From: Adiantum capillus-veneris
Taxonomy: Eukaryota; Streptophyta; Polypodiopsida; Polypodiales; Pteridaceae
Assembly (NCBI GenBank): GCA_014529385.2
Contig: JABFUD020000292.1
Coordinates: 1-64,000, forward strand
Length of the DNA: 64,000 nt
Direction of reading: 5' to 3'
Below, piece after piece: positions 43,032 through 54,219 of the stretch. The first letter of the stretch is position 1; the number at the start of each line of letters is the position of its first letter. The notes below the pieces were generated by a model, which was not told the origin of the DNA, searched no databases, and was given only the letters and a program-made list of their open reading frames with translations. The translations under genes were made by a program, and so were the position numbers.

Positions 43032-43800
43032 CTTTGAGTGATTGAGAGAGAGAGAGAGAAAGAGAGAGGTTTTTCACATATAAACAAAGGGTGTGGATTC
43101 TTGAGTCTTTTTTATTGCATGCACGATGAGAGAGAGAGAGAGAGAGAGAGGATTCAAAAAAGTGGGTAACAAAATCTTAATGGATTTTTAAAAGATTCTC
43201 CCTTTCAAGAAACATGGGGAGACAAGCATGCAGTAGTCGATGCAACACTAACTTCTTGCTTGCAGAGGACCTTCAATTTTGTCTTTTGGGATCTTGGTAG
43301 ATTCCTCCTAAAATCTAAATAAAACTCAACGAGGATACTGATATTGGTCAACAAATAGGCGAAGGTCTCAATTCGCAACACCCTAAAATATGCATGATAG
43401 TCGGCTACTAATAAGATTGGCGCATGAGCAAAGAGTTGAAAAATACTAAGTTCTGCTATAACTAAGCAAAGAGGTGAAAAATAGTCAAATACATTGCAAA
43501 AGTAGGGGGGGGAAGGGGGGGTTTTCCTGGAAGGTCAAGCACTAATGCATACGAAGGCCTGCAGACATCATATCAGCAATGTGATTTTCACAAACTTACA
43601 AAATTCCTTTGGGGAATAGAAAATCTACGAGGTTTCTTTTATTTTATAGAAAAATACACAAGAAAGAACAAGCTCAAATGTCAATCTTGCTAGCACATAC
43701 CTCTTGCTTGGCATACTCATTCTTAAATTTAACCGCCATCTTTAGGAGGTCTAGGGAAAATTTATTTAGTCTCTCAAGTGAAGAAATGAATGACTTGCAA
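42417..43800. other. Repeat-rich DNA, no gene recognised
   Basis: Holds a CCCTCAAAGGGTCTC relic of the hairpin family (about 42480), GA runs at 42768-42812, 43045-43068 and 43127-43150, a TG run at 43005-43030, and a G-rich tract at 43505-43522 (8 G, AA, 7 G). Confidence 0.5.
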
Positions 43801-44110
43801 AAATGAGTGACTTATAAGAACTCTCGGCTATGTGTGTTTTGATAAAGTGCCTCTCATTAACTCGCTCGGTTTTATCATTGCTTGAAAAAGTTTGCTCGGA
43901 GTTTGGGATTCCTTGCCAAGTTTCATCAAGTTTGGATAATTATTGTTTAACTGGTCAATAGTTTTGTGTACGCAGACACTTTGCAAATTTGGTCACAATT
44001 TTTAATCCAATGATCCAAATCTTGCCAAATTTGATTTGTGGGCTTAATATAACATGCTAAAACTAGTGGTATGCTGGGTTGGTAAAAAAAAAGTGAAAAA
44101 TGGGACAAAA

Positions 44111-44132
44111 GTAAATAATCACAATTATTTGC
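44111..44132. repeat. 22 bp palindromic motif
   Basis: GTAAATAATCA followed by CAATTATTTGC, a diverged copy. Confidence 0.85.
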
Positions 44133-44395
44133 TACTGATAAATTTTTGCATCTTTTTGGTCAACTGAGCATGTACACTTGTTTATCACATCAATATAAGC
44201 CTATGAATCAAGTTTCACTGAGTTTGAACAAAATTTTCCCAATTTACACTCAAGTTCTCGACAATCAGTACAAAATTCAGTTTTTACCAAGTTTTTGGTC
44301 AGTTTGATGATCCAAATTCTATGGGCCTTTCGAAAAGATGTTTGTACGCATACATAGAGTCTCCGCTATCAACCTTGGTCACTTTTGAGCTGAAA

Positions 44396-44417
44396 GTAAA
44401 TAATCACAATTATTTAC
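44396..44417. repeat. 22 bp palindromic motif
   Basis: GTAAATAATCA followed by CAATTATTTAC, 285 bp from the previous copy. Confidence 0.88.
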
Positions 44418-45093
44418 TTCTATACTAAAATGAGCACTTTTTCAATTTTTTCCCTAGACAGTCTTTTTATGAGCTATTTTCTAGCCTCTAAATCACTTAA
44501 AACTTAATTTGGCTTAGATGTCAAGAAAAAGTAAATAATCTAAGTTTTTGCAAACTCTTGAAATTTTACCTCAAATGCGTCCTTAAGCTTATCCACTGGT
44601 TCATACAACTTTTAAAGCATGCTCTCCAGTCGGATTCAATAGTGGACAGTCTTTTGGTGCTATTTCTAGTTGTAGACCTGAAATTTTGCAGCTTCACATA
44701 AACAACTCACATTGATTCTTTTGGATAGAGCAATGTTCTGAGATTCCACCTCAGATTCTACTTATCCTACTCTTAGGTTCTACTGCAATGGGGTTGTGGA
44801 AAGTGTCCACAAACACTCGTTTTCTTGTTTTTTATGATTTTTTGAGCTTTGACCTTAAGACTTGTCTCGTCCATCAATCATTCTCAAAATCCTAATCTAA
44901 TCCTACAATCCTACAATCCTAAAAGGTACTTAGTAAGTACAACCAACTTAAAAGCTACCTCTACACATCAAAAGACGACGATCTTAAGTTATGCGGTTTT
45001 TAAAAAAAAGTTTTAACTCTAGGTGATACTAGAGGAAATTAAAGGATAAATTCACAAGACGCTCGTGTTTTTTCCTAGTTTAGGTCTCTTAGA

Positions 45094-45112
45094 TCCCTAT
45101 AGCGGCGCCAAA
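45094..45112 (-). promoter_or_regulatory. Primer-binding site of inner family 2 element
   Basis: Minus-strand TTTGGCGCCGCTATAGGGAT directly after the LTR end CCTACA. TGGCGCCG is the start of the primer site used by several plant gypsy elements (tRNA-Asp type in Athila); the 3' half matches less well, so the exact tRNA is uncertain. Confidence 0.7.
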
Positions 45113-46031
45113 TGTAGGACGGGTGTCTAACCTCATTCCTATCTTATTATAGACATAGCAAGAATTACAAATATAATTGTCAATCCATAGGACGAAGCTA
45201 ACTTGACTAGTGCATAGAGGCTACAAGAGGTTTTCAATCTCTTAGAAAACAACAAACAACTCGCATCTAACTCAAGCTACACTCAAATGACTGAAATCAC
45301 CAAAAGCTAATTGCTCATCGGCAAACAAATCACATCCATTACAGCATCAAACAACATCCAAACGTTATGAAACTTCTCGGACATGTTTATGAGACCTAAG
45401 CACACATGCTTATGGTCTCAAATCTCACTTTAGGTCAAGTGCAAAAATCGCGATTATTAACAGTAGTGAGTTTTTTACCTAGTCGTTTTCGACTCAGAAT
45501 GCATCTAAATGCTTAGCAATGATGCCCCAATACCCCACCTATCCTTAATTTATGATTTTGAAGCTTAAATTTCTACTTATGATGAAATTAGTCCGCAGGT
45601 CGACAACGCCAAAAGCTACGGCTTACCATGAAATGCTTACATCAATGCGTAGAGCTCTTACCTGCTATTGCAATGTAGCAGACTGCACTGCAATGTGACA
45701 ATCGAGAGGGAAGTAGGAAGCGCGAGAAGGAGATAAGTGAGCACCGTTAGCTCACGCCGTGTTTCTATTATCCAAAAACTTCTAAAAAACTTACAAAAAT
45801 TGGCTTTTATACCTTAGCCAAGGTTTTTTTGGTCAAAACTAATAATTTGGGAGCTCTAACTAAGGACAGGTTGATAAAATCTGGAAGCCTGTAGCCCCGG
45901 CTCATCAATTACAATGTTTGTCTAGAAAGTAGGAGTTACAACATTTCCGATTCATCAAAATAATAAGTGTTTTTACAATAAAAGCTCCGAAAAATGATAT
46001 CCGAGTTATCTGAGTTAGCTTGCTGCTAACA
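45113..46031 (-). mobile_element. 5' LTR of inner family 2 element (919 bp)
   Basis: TG...CA bounded (plus-strand TGTAGGACGGG to GCTGCTAACA). Collinear with the 3' LTR at 18997-19905. The primer-binding site on its left proves that it is a 5' LTR on the minus strand. Contains the half-motif CGCGATTATTAAC (about 45449-45461). Confidence 0.88.
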
Positions 46032-46175
46032 GTCATCCATCTTGGAAAGATGTCATAGGATATGTCATAGGGTAAAAAGGGATCCTCCACTCGCTAAGCA
46101 AGATTGACTAATGACTAAGGCTTTATCTCTTTTACCTCATAGTCGAGGACGAATATGATTTCAAGAGAGAGGTAA
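46032..46175 (+). mobile_element. 3' end of nested family 1 element with polypurine tract
   Basis: Short resumption of the host element after the insertions. It ends AGTCGAGGACGAATATGATT, then TCAAGAGAGAGGTAA (about 46161-46175), a purine-rich tract immediately before the 3' LTR. No coding frame is recognised. Confidence 0.7.
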
Positions 46176-47723
46176 TGTCATAAAATCTAATATCTAAACA
46201 ACCCAAATGATTCTCTCATATTAAACTGATCATTTAATGTGGGAGAATAAACGGGAACAAGGGTTAGGATATAGACATGTGCTTATAGATCTATCTCAAC
46301 ACGGGGCCAATGGTAAAGAGGCCCAAATGAGAGATGGTATATCAAAGATCAAGGCTAACCAATGGAGCTTAAAGACCTTAGGGTTAGCTTTATTGAAGAC
46401 CTCCAATAGTTAATGTTAAAAGTCCTTTGACCTTAGGTAAGCTAGGGATGTGCTTGAGGTGGGAACCCGGACCAAGCTTGAGGTGCTTGTCATCCCTGAT
46501 GACTGAGATGATTGGGATGCTTGAAGTGCTTGATGATTGAGATGCTTGAGGTGCTTGTCATGCTTGAGATGTTAGGGTTGTACTTGAGGTGGGAACCCAG
46601 CCCGAGCTTGAGGGGCTTAAGGGCCAAGCTTGTGGTGAGAACTGGGACCAAGCTTGAGGGGCTTGAGGTGTCACAAAAGTCAAACCAAATCCCTACAAGG
46701 AGGGGGCAAGTCATGCAAGAAGGGGGGGTGGTTTCTTGACCACTCACTCTCCAAAGGACACCCCTCACCCAAGAGGCAAGTAGGACACATGTCAAGCCCC
46801 TAGAGAGATTACTCTCATGGTGTGCCTAAAGCCTATTGGTTGGCCTTCCAAGGGTCCCAATGATAATTTAGTGGATTTAATTAATTGTGTTAGCATTTAT
46901 CAAGTCCTCTCTCTCAAAGGGGAAAGGGGGACAGTTATCCCAAGGCTACCCTTGTTGCTTGATATGCCCTTGCTTGTGATTGGCTAGGTTGACCAAAAAC
47001 CAAGCTAGGCGGGTTGCTTGAGGGGTATACTCTCCCACACACACTCTCATTGTGTATTGTGCAAAGTGCCAGAGCTCCCTCTCCTTCTCCAAGCAAGTAG
47101 AGAGGTTGAGAGCCTACACCAACACTCTTGGCTATGGAATGTAAATCCAACCAAGAGCCATGCTTCCATGCTTAAGCTTGCCATCTTCTCCATCTTCATT
47201 ACTATGCTATTATGTATGCTAGCAAGAAGAGTGATTATAAGTGAGGAACTAATTCTTTCTCCTATGAAATGTTTCTTCTTCCTCTTCCCTACCCTCATTC
47301 GTGCTAGCTCTCTCCATCTTCAAAGGTGTTTGAGGTCTTGAGACTGAGGCTTGGGATAGTTAATGCTTTCCACAAAGTTCATGTTATGCTTGTGATGCAT
47401 GAAGCTTTCAATCTTTATTGCATCTCCTAGGTCACAAGGAACACAGAGATTGTATTGTAACAAGTTTCTCTTAATGGGAGAAACTATAATACAAATGCCT
47501 ATTGGAGGGGGGTATGGCTCCACATAAATCCGGTCTTCAATTGTTGTCATGTTCTCTAAACTCTCTCTCTCTTGCAAAAATATTTCTCATGCCAAGTTAA
47601 CTAAATGCTATGTTTATGTTGCTACCATCAATTAAGTTCACCCGCTATACTCACAAAGTTTTTTCATAAAAGTACTTCTCTTATTTTTGCTACTCTCAAA
47701 GTTAATAGGCCATTTCCATTACA
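46176..47723 (+). mobile_element. 3' LTR of nested family 1 element (1548 bp)
   Basis: TGTCATAAAATCTAATATCT to CCATTTCCATTACA. Collinear with 21327-22931 but with substitutions and small indels throughout, so the insertion is not recent. Flanked on the right by AGTAT, the probable target duplication. Confidence 0.88.
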
Positions 47724-47728
47724 AGTAT

Positions 47729-49684
47729 TGCAAAGAGGCATTTGCTACATTCAACTGTACGTGGAGATTTTGTGCTAACTGAGTAATGTTCATAAGCATT
47801 TGTACTTCAGTCAAGTGTTGGTCCTTGCTTTTACAAGCATCCGACAACTTTGTGAGGAGTTCCCCTAATTCTTCCATTTCCTTTTGCTACTTTTCCTTGA
47901 CACTTTGGTGTTGTTTTGCTTCGTTCTTGAGCTCTTTGATTTGGTCTTGAATATTTTCAATGATATTCATCTTGACTTTAAGCTCACCTTGGAGAGCATC
48001 AATCACTTGTTCAAGCTCTTCAGCTTTAGCATTGCGGCTAAGAGCTGAAGTTTGTATTTCCTCCATCATTAGATGCATCTGCTTTGCATATTCATTAACT
48101 TGGATGATAACTTCATCCATTGTTTCCCATTCTTCAGATTTTGCTTGAGTCTCTTTAGAAGGTCCAACGGACTCTGCTTGAGGCTCTTTAGAAGGTCCAG
48201 CCTCATCTTTGTATGTTTCCTTTGACTGTTCTTGATTAGCTTCCTCCTCTTTCTTCTCATCTTCTTTTGTTTCCCGCCTTCATCTGGTTGGTCAGTTGGT
48301 GAAGGGCTTGGACTAGGAAATGGTTGATCATCTTGTTTGGTAGTGGGTGAGGGTGGTCTTGGAGACATGTCTCCCTGTTCCTGTTGTGGTTCAGTTGGTT
48401 TCGCAGCTTCTGCTTGCTCTGTTTGTTGAGTAATTGACTCTTCTTTGGCTTTTCTTTGAGCTTCTAAAGTCTCTTGTATCTTCAGGGCTTCGGCTTCTGT
48501 ATGCATCCTTTCGACCAGGTCCTTCCGATCTTCTTGGATCTTCTTCTCAGTGTTTTTGGTTCTAGAACCCTTGATTTCCCTGGGATTCCATGATTCTGTA
48601 TTTTGTCCTGCGGCTTGTTGACTTTGTTCATAAGCTTCTTTTTCTCTTTTGAACCTTTCTTTTTTTTGTTAAGGTTCTTCCTGATGGGTGGCCTCTTCTT
48701 TTCTTTTTATCTCTTCTCTCCTTGCCCTCTTTTTCTCATTGTCCTAACTCTCTTCACTGCTATGGGCCTCAGGTGAGCTTTCCGCTGACTCTTCATCAGA
48801 TTCATAAATTCCTTTCTTCTTTGATCTAGTAGCTCATGGAGAGGGTTGAGCTATGATTATCCATGTGTTCTGATCTCGGGCTAGCGGCAAGTTATCGGCC
48901 ATCCCAATGGCATGGTATGCAATTCGAGCTAGAACTTCTGGAGCTCCCAAATATGTTACTCTTCCTTCCTTCTTTGTGCTCTTGAGTGTTGTAAGCACAT
49001 ACTGAGCATGATCTATTGATTATCTTGTTGTTGACTTCAATACTGCGTGAAGGTGGTTGCGACAGCATGATTTGGGGTAGTGTATCTTGGTGGTTTCTTG
49101 GCGAGGAAGTGGAAGTGTTGGTGATATAATTGGGCGGTATCCTATACTTGCTTTAGTATTAGGTTAGAGAAGGTGGTGGCCACTGTACTCTTTGTGAATG
49201 TACCAGTTGTATTCCTATCTCTTGCTCTCATTTTCATACCTTCAGTGGGTAGCTTTAGTGCTTCATCCACTATGTCTTTGTTAATGACTACTTCAACCTT
49301 CTGTCCCTGATTTATGATCTGGGCAGAGCAATCTTCTTTAATCGTTGACAGTAGTTCATAAGCTCTTTGTAATTCTACTCCACATGGTCCTTGATCATCA
49401 AATTCCCAAAGTCCTAACCTCCTGTTAGCTTCTTTTGTTGATGGCTTTGTTGCTACATCATAGACTTCTTTAGAAAGCATCTACAACTCTACGTGATTTG
49501 CCTCTTCACTCTTGAATCTTCCGGTGAAGATTGTGGTGTTGTGTTCTTCAAGCTGTTCTTTTGACAGGTAGGTTACTTTGGCCGTCTTCACTGAACTCGG
49601 GTCCAATTGATATGGTGGCAACTCTAGCAGCTTTCCTTTTTGGGTCATTCTCTTCTTTGCTTTCTCAAGCATCTTGCATTGCAC
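47729..49684 (-). pseudogene. 3' ORF of outer family 2 element, proximal half
   Basis: Minus strand from 49684: MLEKAKKRMTQKGKLLELPP, TYLSKEQLEEHNTTIFTGRF, EANHVEL, TAG, MLSKEVYDVATKPSTKEANR, INKDIVDEALKLPTEGMKMR. Then a strongly charged Pro/Glu/Gln-rich region (48506-48069: EALKIQETLEAQRKAKEESI, SPRPPSPTTKQDDQPFPSPS). Then coiled coil (EELEQVIDALQGELKVKMNI; TEVQMLMNITQLAQNLHVQL) up to 47729. Stops include TAG at 49481-49483 and at 47887-47889, both where CAG would fit. No enzyme motif. The N-terminal DIVxEALxLPTEG pattern resembles N-termini of uncharacterised plant retroelement ORFs. Confidence 0.6.
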
Positions 49685-49865
49685 CTATTAGGAGAATACA
49701 GTTCCAAAGTTCAAAAATTCCACAAATTTCGCTCTAACATGCCGCGTGTCTGAATTGCTGGCAAATGATGTCCGTTTTGCTTCAAACCAATTTTAGAGCA
49801 TGCATAGATGCATAAAAACATGTAAAGATCAAAACCATCAAATCCAGGCAAAAATTGTAAGCAAA

Positions 49866-49886
49866 GTAATAATTGTAATTATTTAC
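49866..49886. repeat. Palindromic motif, 21 bp variant
   Basis: GTAATAATTG TAATTATTTAC, one base shorter than the consensus. Confidence 0.8.
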
Positions 49887-50157
49887 AGCAGAGGAATTTT
49901 TCCATATTTTTGCACTTTTGACTTCATAGGCTTGAAGAACATGTGACTTAGATCCCCTGAGTGAAGTGTGAGCTCATTTGAGTGTACATGGTGGAAATGG
50001 TGTCAGATTTAGTCTTCAGACTGTGAAACAGTAGATATAAAGGGATTTTGGGTTTTTGAGATCCAAATTTAATCAAACTTGATTACTGGGCTTGTCACAT
50101 CATGTACTTTGGTCCCATAAGGTCAAAGAAAAAATTTGGGCTCATTTTGGCAAAAAT

Positions 50158-50179
50158 ATAAATAATCACTATTATTAAC
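50158..50179. repeat. Palindromic motif, diverged
   Basis: ATAAATAATCA CTATTATTAAC, 292 bp after the previous unit. Confidence 0.75.
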
Positions 50180-50440
50180 ATTTTTATCAAATTGAACATT
50201 TTTTCTTGCAAATTGGTTCTAGACATGCTAAAGACCCTCTCTGTGAAATCTGAAAGGTTTTGGATTAAAAAATGTGACAAATAACTCAAAATTTGGATTG
50301 AAGATCTGTTAGTGCATTTTTTGACAAAATCTGAGATTTACTAAATCTTTTGGGCTCATATTTGACATGTGGCATGAGATAGATGTGCACAAGTGATAGG
50401 TGAAGCAAAATGATGATTCTCAAGCCAATTGTGCACAAAA

Positions 50441-50462
50441 GTAAATAATCGCGATTATTTAC
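50441..50462. repeat. 22 bp palindrome, perfect
   Basis: GTAAATAATCG and its exact reverse complement, 283 bp after the previous unit. Confidence 0.97.
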
Positions 50463-52183
50463 AACAGTTGAATTTTTTGGCTTGAAAGACAATTTTATGA
50501 CCTACACATCTTTATTACATCTAAAACAAGTCCTAAAATGAGTTTGGTAAGATTTGGTCATGTCGACATCACTTTGTGATATTGTCTACTCTGAAATCAC
50601 CGGTTTTTGTTACCACTTTGTGTGTAGAGTTGTTTCGTCACTGTTGAAGCCATCGACTTTTGTCCGCTACATAGTCCTGATGCTGCTCATCTAGTTTGGG
50701 CTCATTTGGGGTCAGTTTGACTCCATATGTCAAATTGATGCTTTGTAGTCTTCGAGTTGTTTCCTGTTGTTAGAGAGCTTGCCTTGATTTTTTTCTTGAA
50801 ACCATCTAGGTACATTGTATATAGACCTTGTCTGGAGTCAAAATTCAATTCTGGCATGTGGCAAAAACCTAGATTATTTACTTGAAGACCCCCTCGATCA
50901 CTACCAAATGGTCATCTAATGATATGGAAGTGTTCTACTATCTAGGAGCATGCTACAGTTCAAGTCTTGTCCAATTCGGTAGAGCTGACAGGTCGCTATG
51001 GTCGTTTTTGTGTTCTAAGAATCCGTACATAGCTGGAATTCTAGGGTTTTTCCTTAGGCCTAGACCTACTACTACCCGACTGCATAGAAATTTTCTTTGA
51101 TGAGTTTAGAACTTACCCCTCATGTCTCGTGTGAAATGGCATTGAAAATGGGCGACTGTGGACTCCGAAAATCGCGTGAAGAAGGTAGAGAACTCTCTTT
51201 TTCAAGAGTGACTAGTGGAATGAGGTGATTTTGGACTACCTAAGATATTTATACTCGGACTTTCCAAACTATTTTTCCCCACATTACCCCGTTAGTCCTA
51301 TTGGGCCGTGAAATCTACGTTAGACTCAAAAATTTCCTCAATCGAACTCCGTTAGCTCATTCTCCAAGAATTTGCAAAAACAGGCCTTGGCGGCCTAATG
51401 TATCTTCAGTTTCTCTATTTGAGCTCATTTGCTATTTAGTATTAATTTTTGACATGTTTATTAAAAAATCAAAGAAAATAATAAAATGCACTAAAAAAGA
51501 AAATTGAAAGATCAACAATTAAGAAAATCCATTTTTAAAACACTACTTTATTACTTTTTGGAAGATTTCTCTATTTTTAAGCTCCAATATCAAGAAAAAT
51601 TATTGAAAATGAGCAAAAAAGGTTAATTTTTTTATGTACTTTTTTAGAGTATATATGCTATTTCCACTCATCCGGGAGATGTTATCAGTTGAAATTCCCC
51701 TGTTGATGATTGTTAAGGGCATTATTATGTAATTTTGCAAAAAATCGCACATTAACATCTAACTTTTTCCTCCCTCTTCAAACATTGCCCTTAATTAATG
51801 AAGTTTCCTTCCACCCCTCCTAGATGGAGTACTCCGGGACGAGTGTGTGCATGGGTTGAACAATCGTGTCTATGCATAGCCATGGTTGGCTCTATCATGC
51901 GTTGAAGGTCAATGCAATTCAAATCAGTATGCGGTACATGAGTTGGGTCTTGAGTAGTTAACTCAAGGGTTTCCGTGGTCGAGGTTTCTTGTTGATGTTT
52001 TCTAAATAGCAAATTTTGTAATTTATGTGCTCTTTGCTTGATTGTACCGTCTAGATGCTTTGGCACACTGATCTCCCGAGCTGGTATCAATGATGACAAT
52101 TGCTGAGATTTAACTCTCCATTGGTAGTTTGGTCTTCCTTTGATGAACTGTTGTGGTGGAGTTTTTTTATATTTAACTTTACT

Positions 52184-53021
52184 CTAATTCATCGGCTTTA
52201 TAGCTTGTGGAGAAGATAAATGCTCCTTTGGTTTCCAAACCCATCTAGTGCTAGTTTCTCTTATGAAACATGTTTTTCTCTGAGTTGTTAGATGTGAAAC
52301 TTTCTTCAGTATGGTAGATGAGTTTTTGGGCACCCAAACTTGAGATGATTTGTCCTTGATTTGTGCTTTTGGTACCCAAATCTGCCTGACTCCTTGCATG
52401 CTGCTTGTAGCATTTACTTGTCTAGAGCTTGACGTAGATTGATTATTCCCTGGTTTCTTTTGTTGGCGACCTCTTTTCCATTCCTCTTTGCTCGATGCAA
52501 TTGGAACTAAGAGTTGTCCTCCTTGATAGCCTGAGTTGATTGGTGTCCCAATCTGGTACTGCCTTGTATGTCCACAACCATGAGATTCCAATAATCATCG
52601 TTTCATTCGTATGTTCATTTGGTATGCATACAAATTGATGAGGCCATGAAAATCCATTTACTATCACAATTCAAGTTAACCACTCCCAATGCCGGTGTTG
52701 GATTTTTGTTGCATCCTTTGATAGCAGATATTCCCAATGCTAAAGATTGATTTGTAGCTTTCTTATAAGTGGAATAGCTGACTGCATTCATTCGAGCTTC
52801 GATAACTACTAATGCATTTGTGATATGATTGTTCTGTTGTACCACGATGCCAAGGTCAATTCCATCCAACCATTCATCATCCGTTGATACTGCATCATTC
52901 TGTGACTCCCATAGTCTTTCATCTGGTTCCAAAGTGTTGATGGGAATAGGTGTTTGTTGATTAATAAAAGCATCTTTCCTTCTGAGTACTCAAAGTCGAT
53001 CTTCCTCTTGAGCTTCATCAA
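52184..53021 (-). pseudogene. Post-integrase retropepsin-like domain, copy B
   Basis: Minus strand downstream of integrase: DEWLDGIDLGIVVQQNNHIT, IEARMNAVSYSTYKKATNQS, AIKGCNKNPTPALGVVNLN, PHQFVCIPNEHTNETMIIGI, SWLWTYKAVPDW, then a Gln/Ser/Lys-rich tail (52591-52184). The pattern (hydrophobic-xxx-A-x-NAVSYSTYKKA ... hydrophobic-IG) follows retropepsins from the active-site loop to the ILGxPW loop, but the Asp-Ser/Thr-Gly is replaced by Val-Ile-Glu here. Frameshift near 52615-52667. See the better copy at 58866-59361. Confidence 0.6.
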
Positions 53022-53232
53022 TAACTTGTTGTCGTTTAATCTTTCTCTACTTTGTTGTGCGCATTTTTTCTATCAAATCATTGGTTAGTAACAAATGGTA
53101 CTTCTTTAAGCGGAATCCACTAATCCAATTAGCCATTGGTTCACCATCTATAGTGGACAACTTAACTGCTCCACTTGGAGATACGTCTTCAATGATAAAC
53201 AATCCATTTTCTTGAATTTGGGTATGTGTTGC

Positions 53233-54195
53233 TCAAAGAACTAGGTCCCCTTTTTTGAAGATTTTTGTGACTAGATGTAAATCAAAAAATTGTTTTTGAT
53301 TTCGTTTTTGTGCATAGATGTGAGCTACAGCCCTTAGCCTTTGTTCATCAAGCTTTTCTAAATCTTCAAGCCTCTCTAACAATTCATGTCCGGTCCACTC
53401 AAGATCTTTAGCTACCCTTAGTGCCAAGAATAGAAATTCTATTGATAGTATGGCATCAAGACCATAAACAAGGTTAAAGGTTGTAGCATTTAAAACTGTC
53501 TTGAATGAAACTCTATAAGCCCATAGAGCAGCATGTAGATTCATCTCCCAATCAGTTCGTCCTGAACTAACCATTTTAGTCAATACCGAGCTAAGAATTT
53601 TATTTGTGTGCTCAACTTGTCCATTTGATTGTGGATGATATGGAGTGGATTTGTTATGGATGGCCATAAATTCATTTAGCAGATACTAAATTACCTCATT
53701 GAGGAAATGAGTTCTCCTATCATTGACAATTTCTATGGGAAGTCCATATCTTGTGAATACATTCTCATACAAGAATGTGGCTATGGTTCTAGCATCGTTC
53801 TTTTTGGTTGCCTTAGCCTCTGTCCACTTGGTCAAATAGTCCATAGCTACAAAGATATATTGAGTTTGAGTTTTAGAAGTAGATGGTTGTATTGGTCTGA
53901 CAAAATCTATGCTCCATTTTGCAAAAGCTCTAGCTCCCATCATTGGTTTTAAAGATATGCTATCTACCCTTGTTGGCATTTTTTCTTGTTGGCATGCATC
54001 ACATCTTTGAACATATGTTTTGGCAGCTATAAAATTTGTTGGCCACCATATGCATGGCATTAAAATTGCTCTAGCGATGGATTCACTAGAAAAGTGACCT
54101 CCAGCTAATCCAACATGTGCTTGTTCTAGAGTGGGTATATATTCATCTTCATTTGCACAAAGACACAAATGTTTATCCTTTCCTCTCCAATACAA
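53233..54195 (-). pseudogene. Integrase, copy B
   Basis: Minus strand: GGHFSSESIARAILMPCIWW, YVQRCDACQQEKMPTRVDSI (HHCC end), AKWSIDFVRPIQP (first Asp), YIFVAMDYLTKWTEAKATKK, VNDRRTHFLNEVI (second Asp), stop, then NKSTPYHPQSNGQVEHTNKI (Glu) and the C-terminal LHAALWAYRVSFKTVLNATT, FFDLHLVTKIFKKGDLVL. The DDE triad is present; the frame is broken at 53684 and elsewhere. Confidence 0.88.
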
Positions 54196-54219
54196 TTGGT
54201 TTCCAATAAGAGCATAGTC

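Larger units (their letters stand above)
43801..45093 (-). mobile_element. Family 2 leader next to the 5' LTR, with palindromic units
   Basis: Noncoding. Palindromic motifs at 44111-44132 and 44396-44417 (285 bp apart) and a half-motif at 44531-44540. Words shared with 36300-36560 include AAGTTTCACTGAGTTTGAAC and CCAAATTTGATTTGTG. It lies directly inside the primer-binding site. Confidence 0.72.
31181..46031 (-). mobile_element. Inner Ty3/gypsy retrotransposon, family 2, 3'-truncated
   Basis: Minus-strand element from its 5' LTR (46031-45113) and primer-binding site (45112-45094) through a leader with palindromic units (about 45090-43800 and 37080-35850, separated by about 6.7 kb of foreign repeats), gag (35828-34250), protease (33250-33199) and linker, to RT, where it ends at about 31181 against copia sequence. 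RNase H, integrase, 3' ORF and 3' LTR are missing. It is the same family as the outer element (RT and LTR both match). Confidence 0.78.
21327..47723 (+). mobile_element. Family 1 Ty3/gypsy element nested in the outer family 2 element
   Basis: Plus-strand element with 5' LTR 21327-22931, primer-binding site 22932-22944, gag/protease/RT/RNase H remnants 23349-26449, a 3' end fragment with polypurine tract (46032-46175) and 3' LTR 46176-47723. Flanking pentamers are ATTAT (21322-21326) and AGTAT (47724-47728), a 4/5 match. The interior is broken after RNase H by about 19.6 kb of other transposons (26450-46031), and the integrase is missing, so a deletion accompanied the later insertions. Confidence 0.82.
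49740..52100 (-). mobile_element. Family 2 spacer between pol and 3' ORF, copy B
   Basis: Noncoding block homologous to 56114-58350. Three palindromic units (49866, 50158, 50441), half-motif at 50871-50881, then a conserved short minus-strand ATG-AGG-G followed by GTAAGT (51123-51111). The latter suggests a spliced leader exon for the 3' ORF. Confidence 0.65.

Noticed and set aside
43505..43522. Polypurine tract of another LTR element
   Set aside because: G-rich tract noticed (8 G, AA, 7 G), but no LTR start follows on either side.
50095..50492. Short minus-strand frames in the palindromic spacer
   Set aside because: Not conserved as frames in the homologous spacer at 56.2-56.9 kb.
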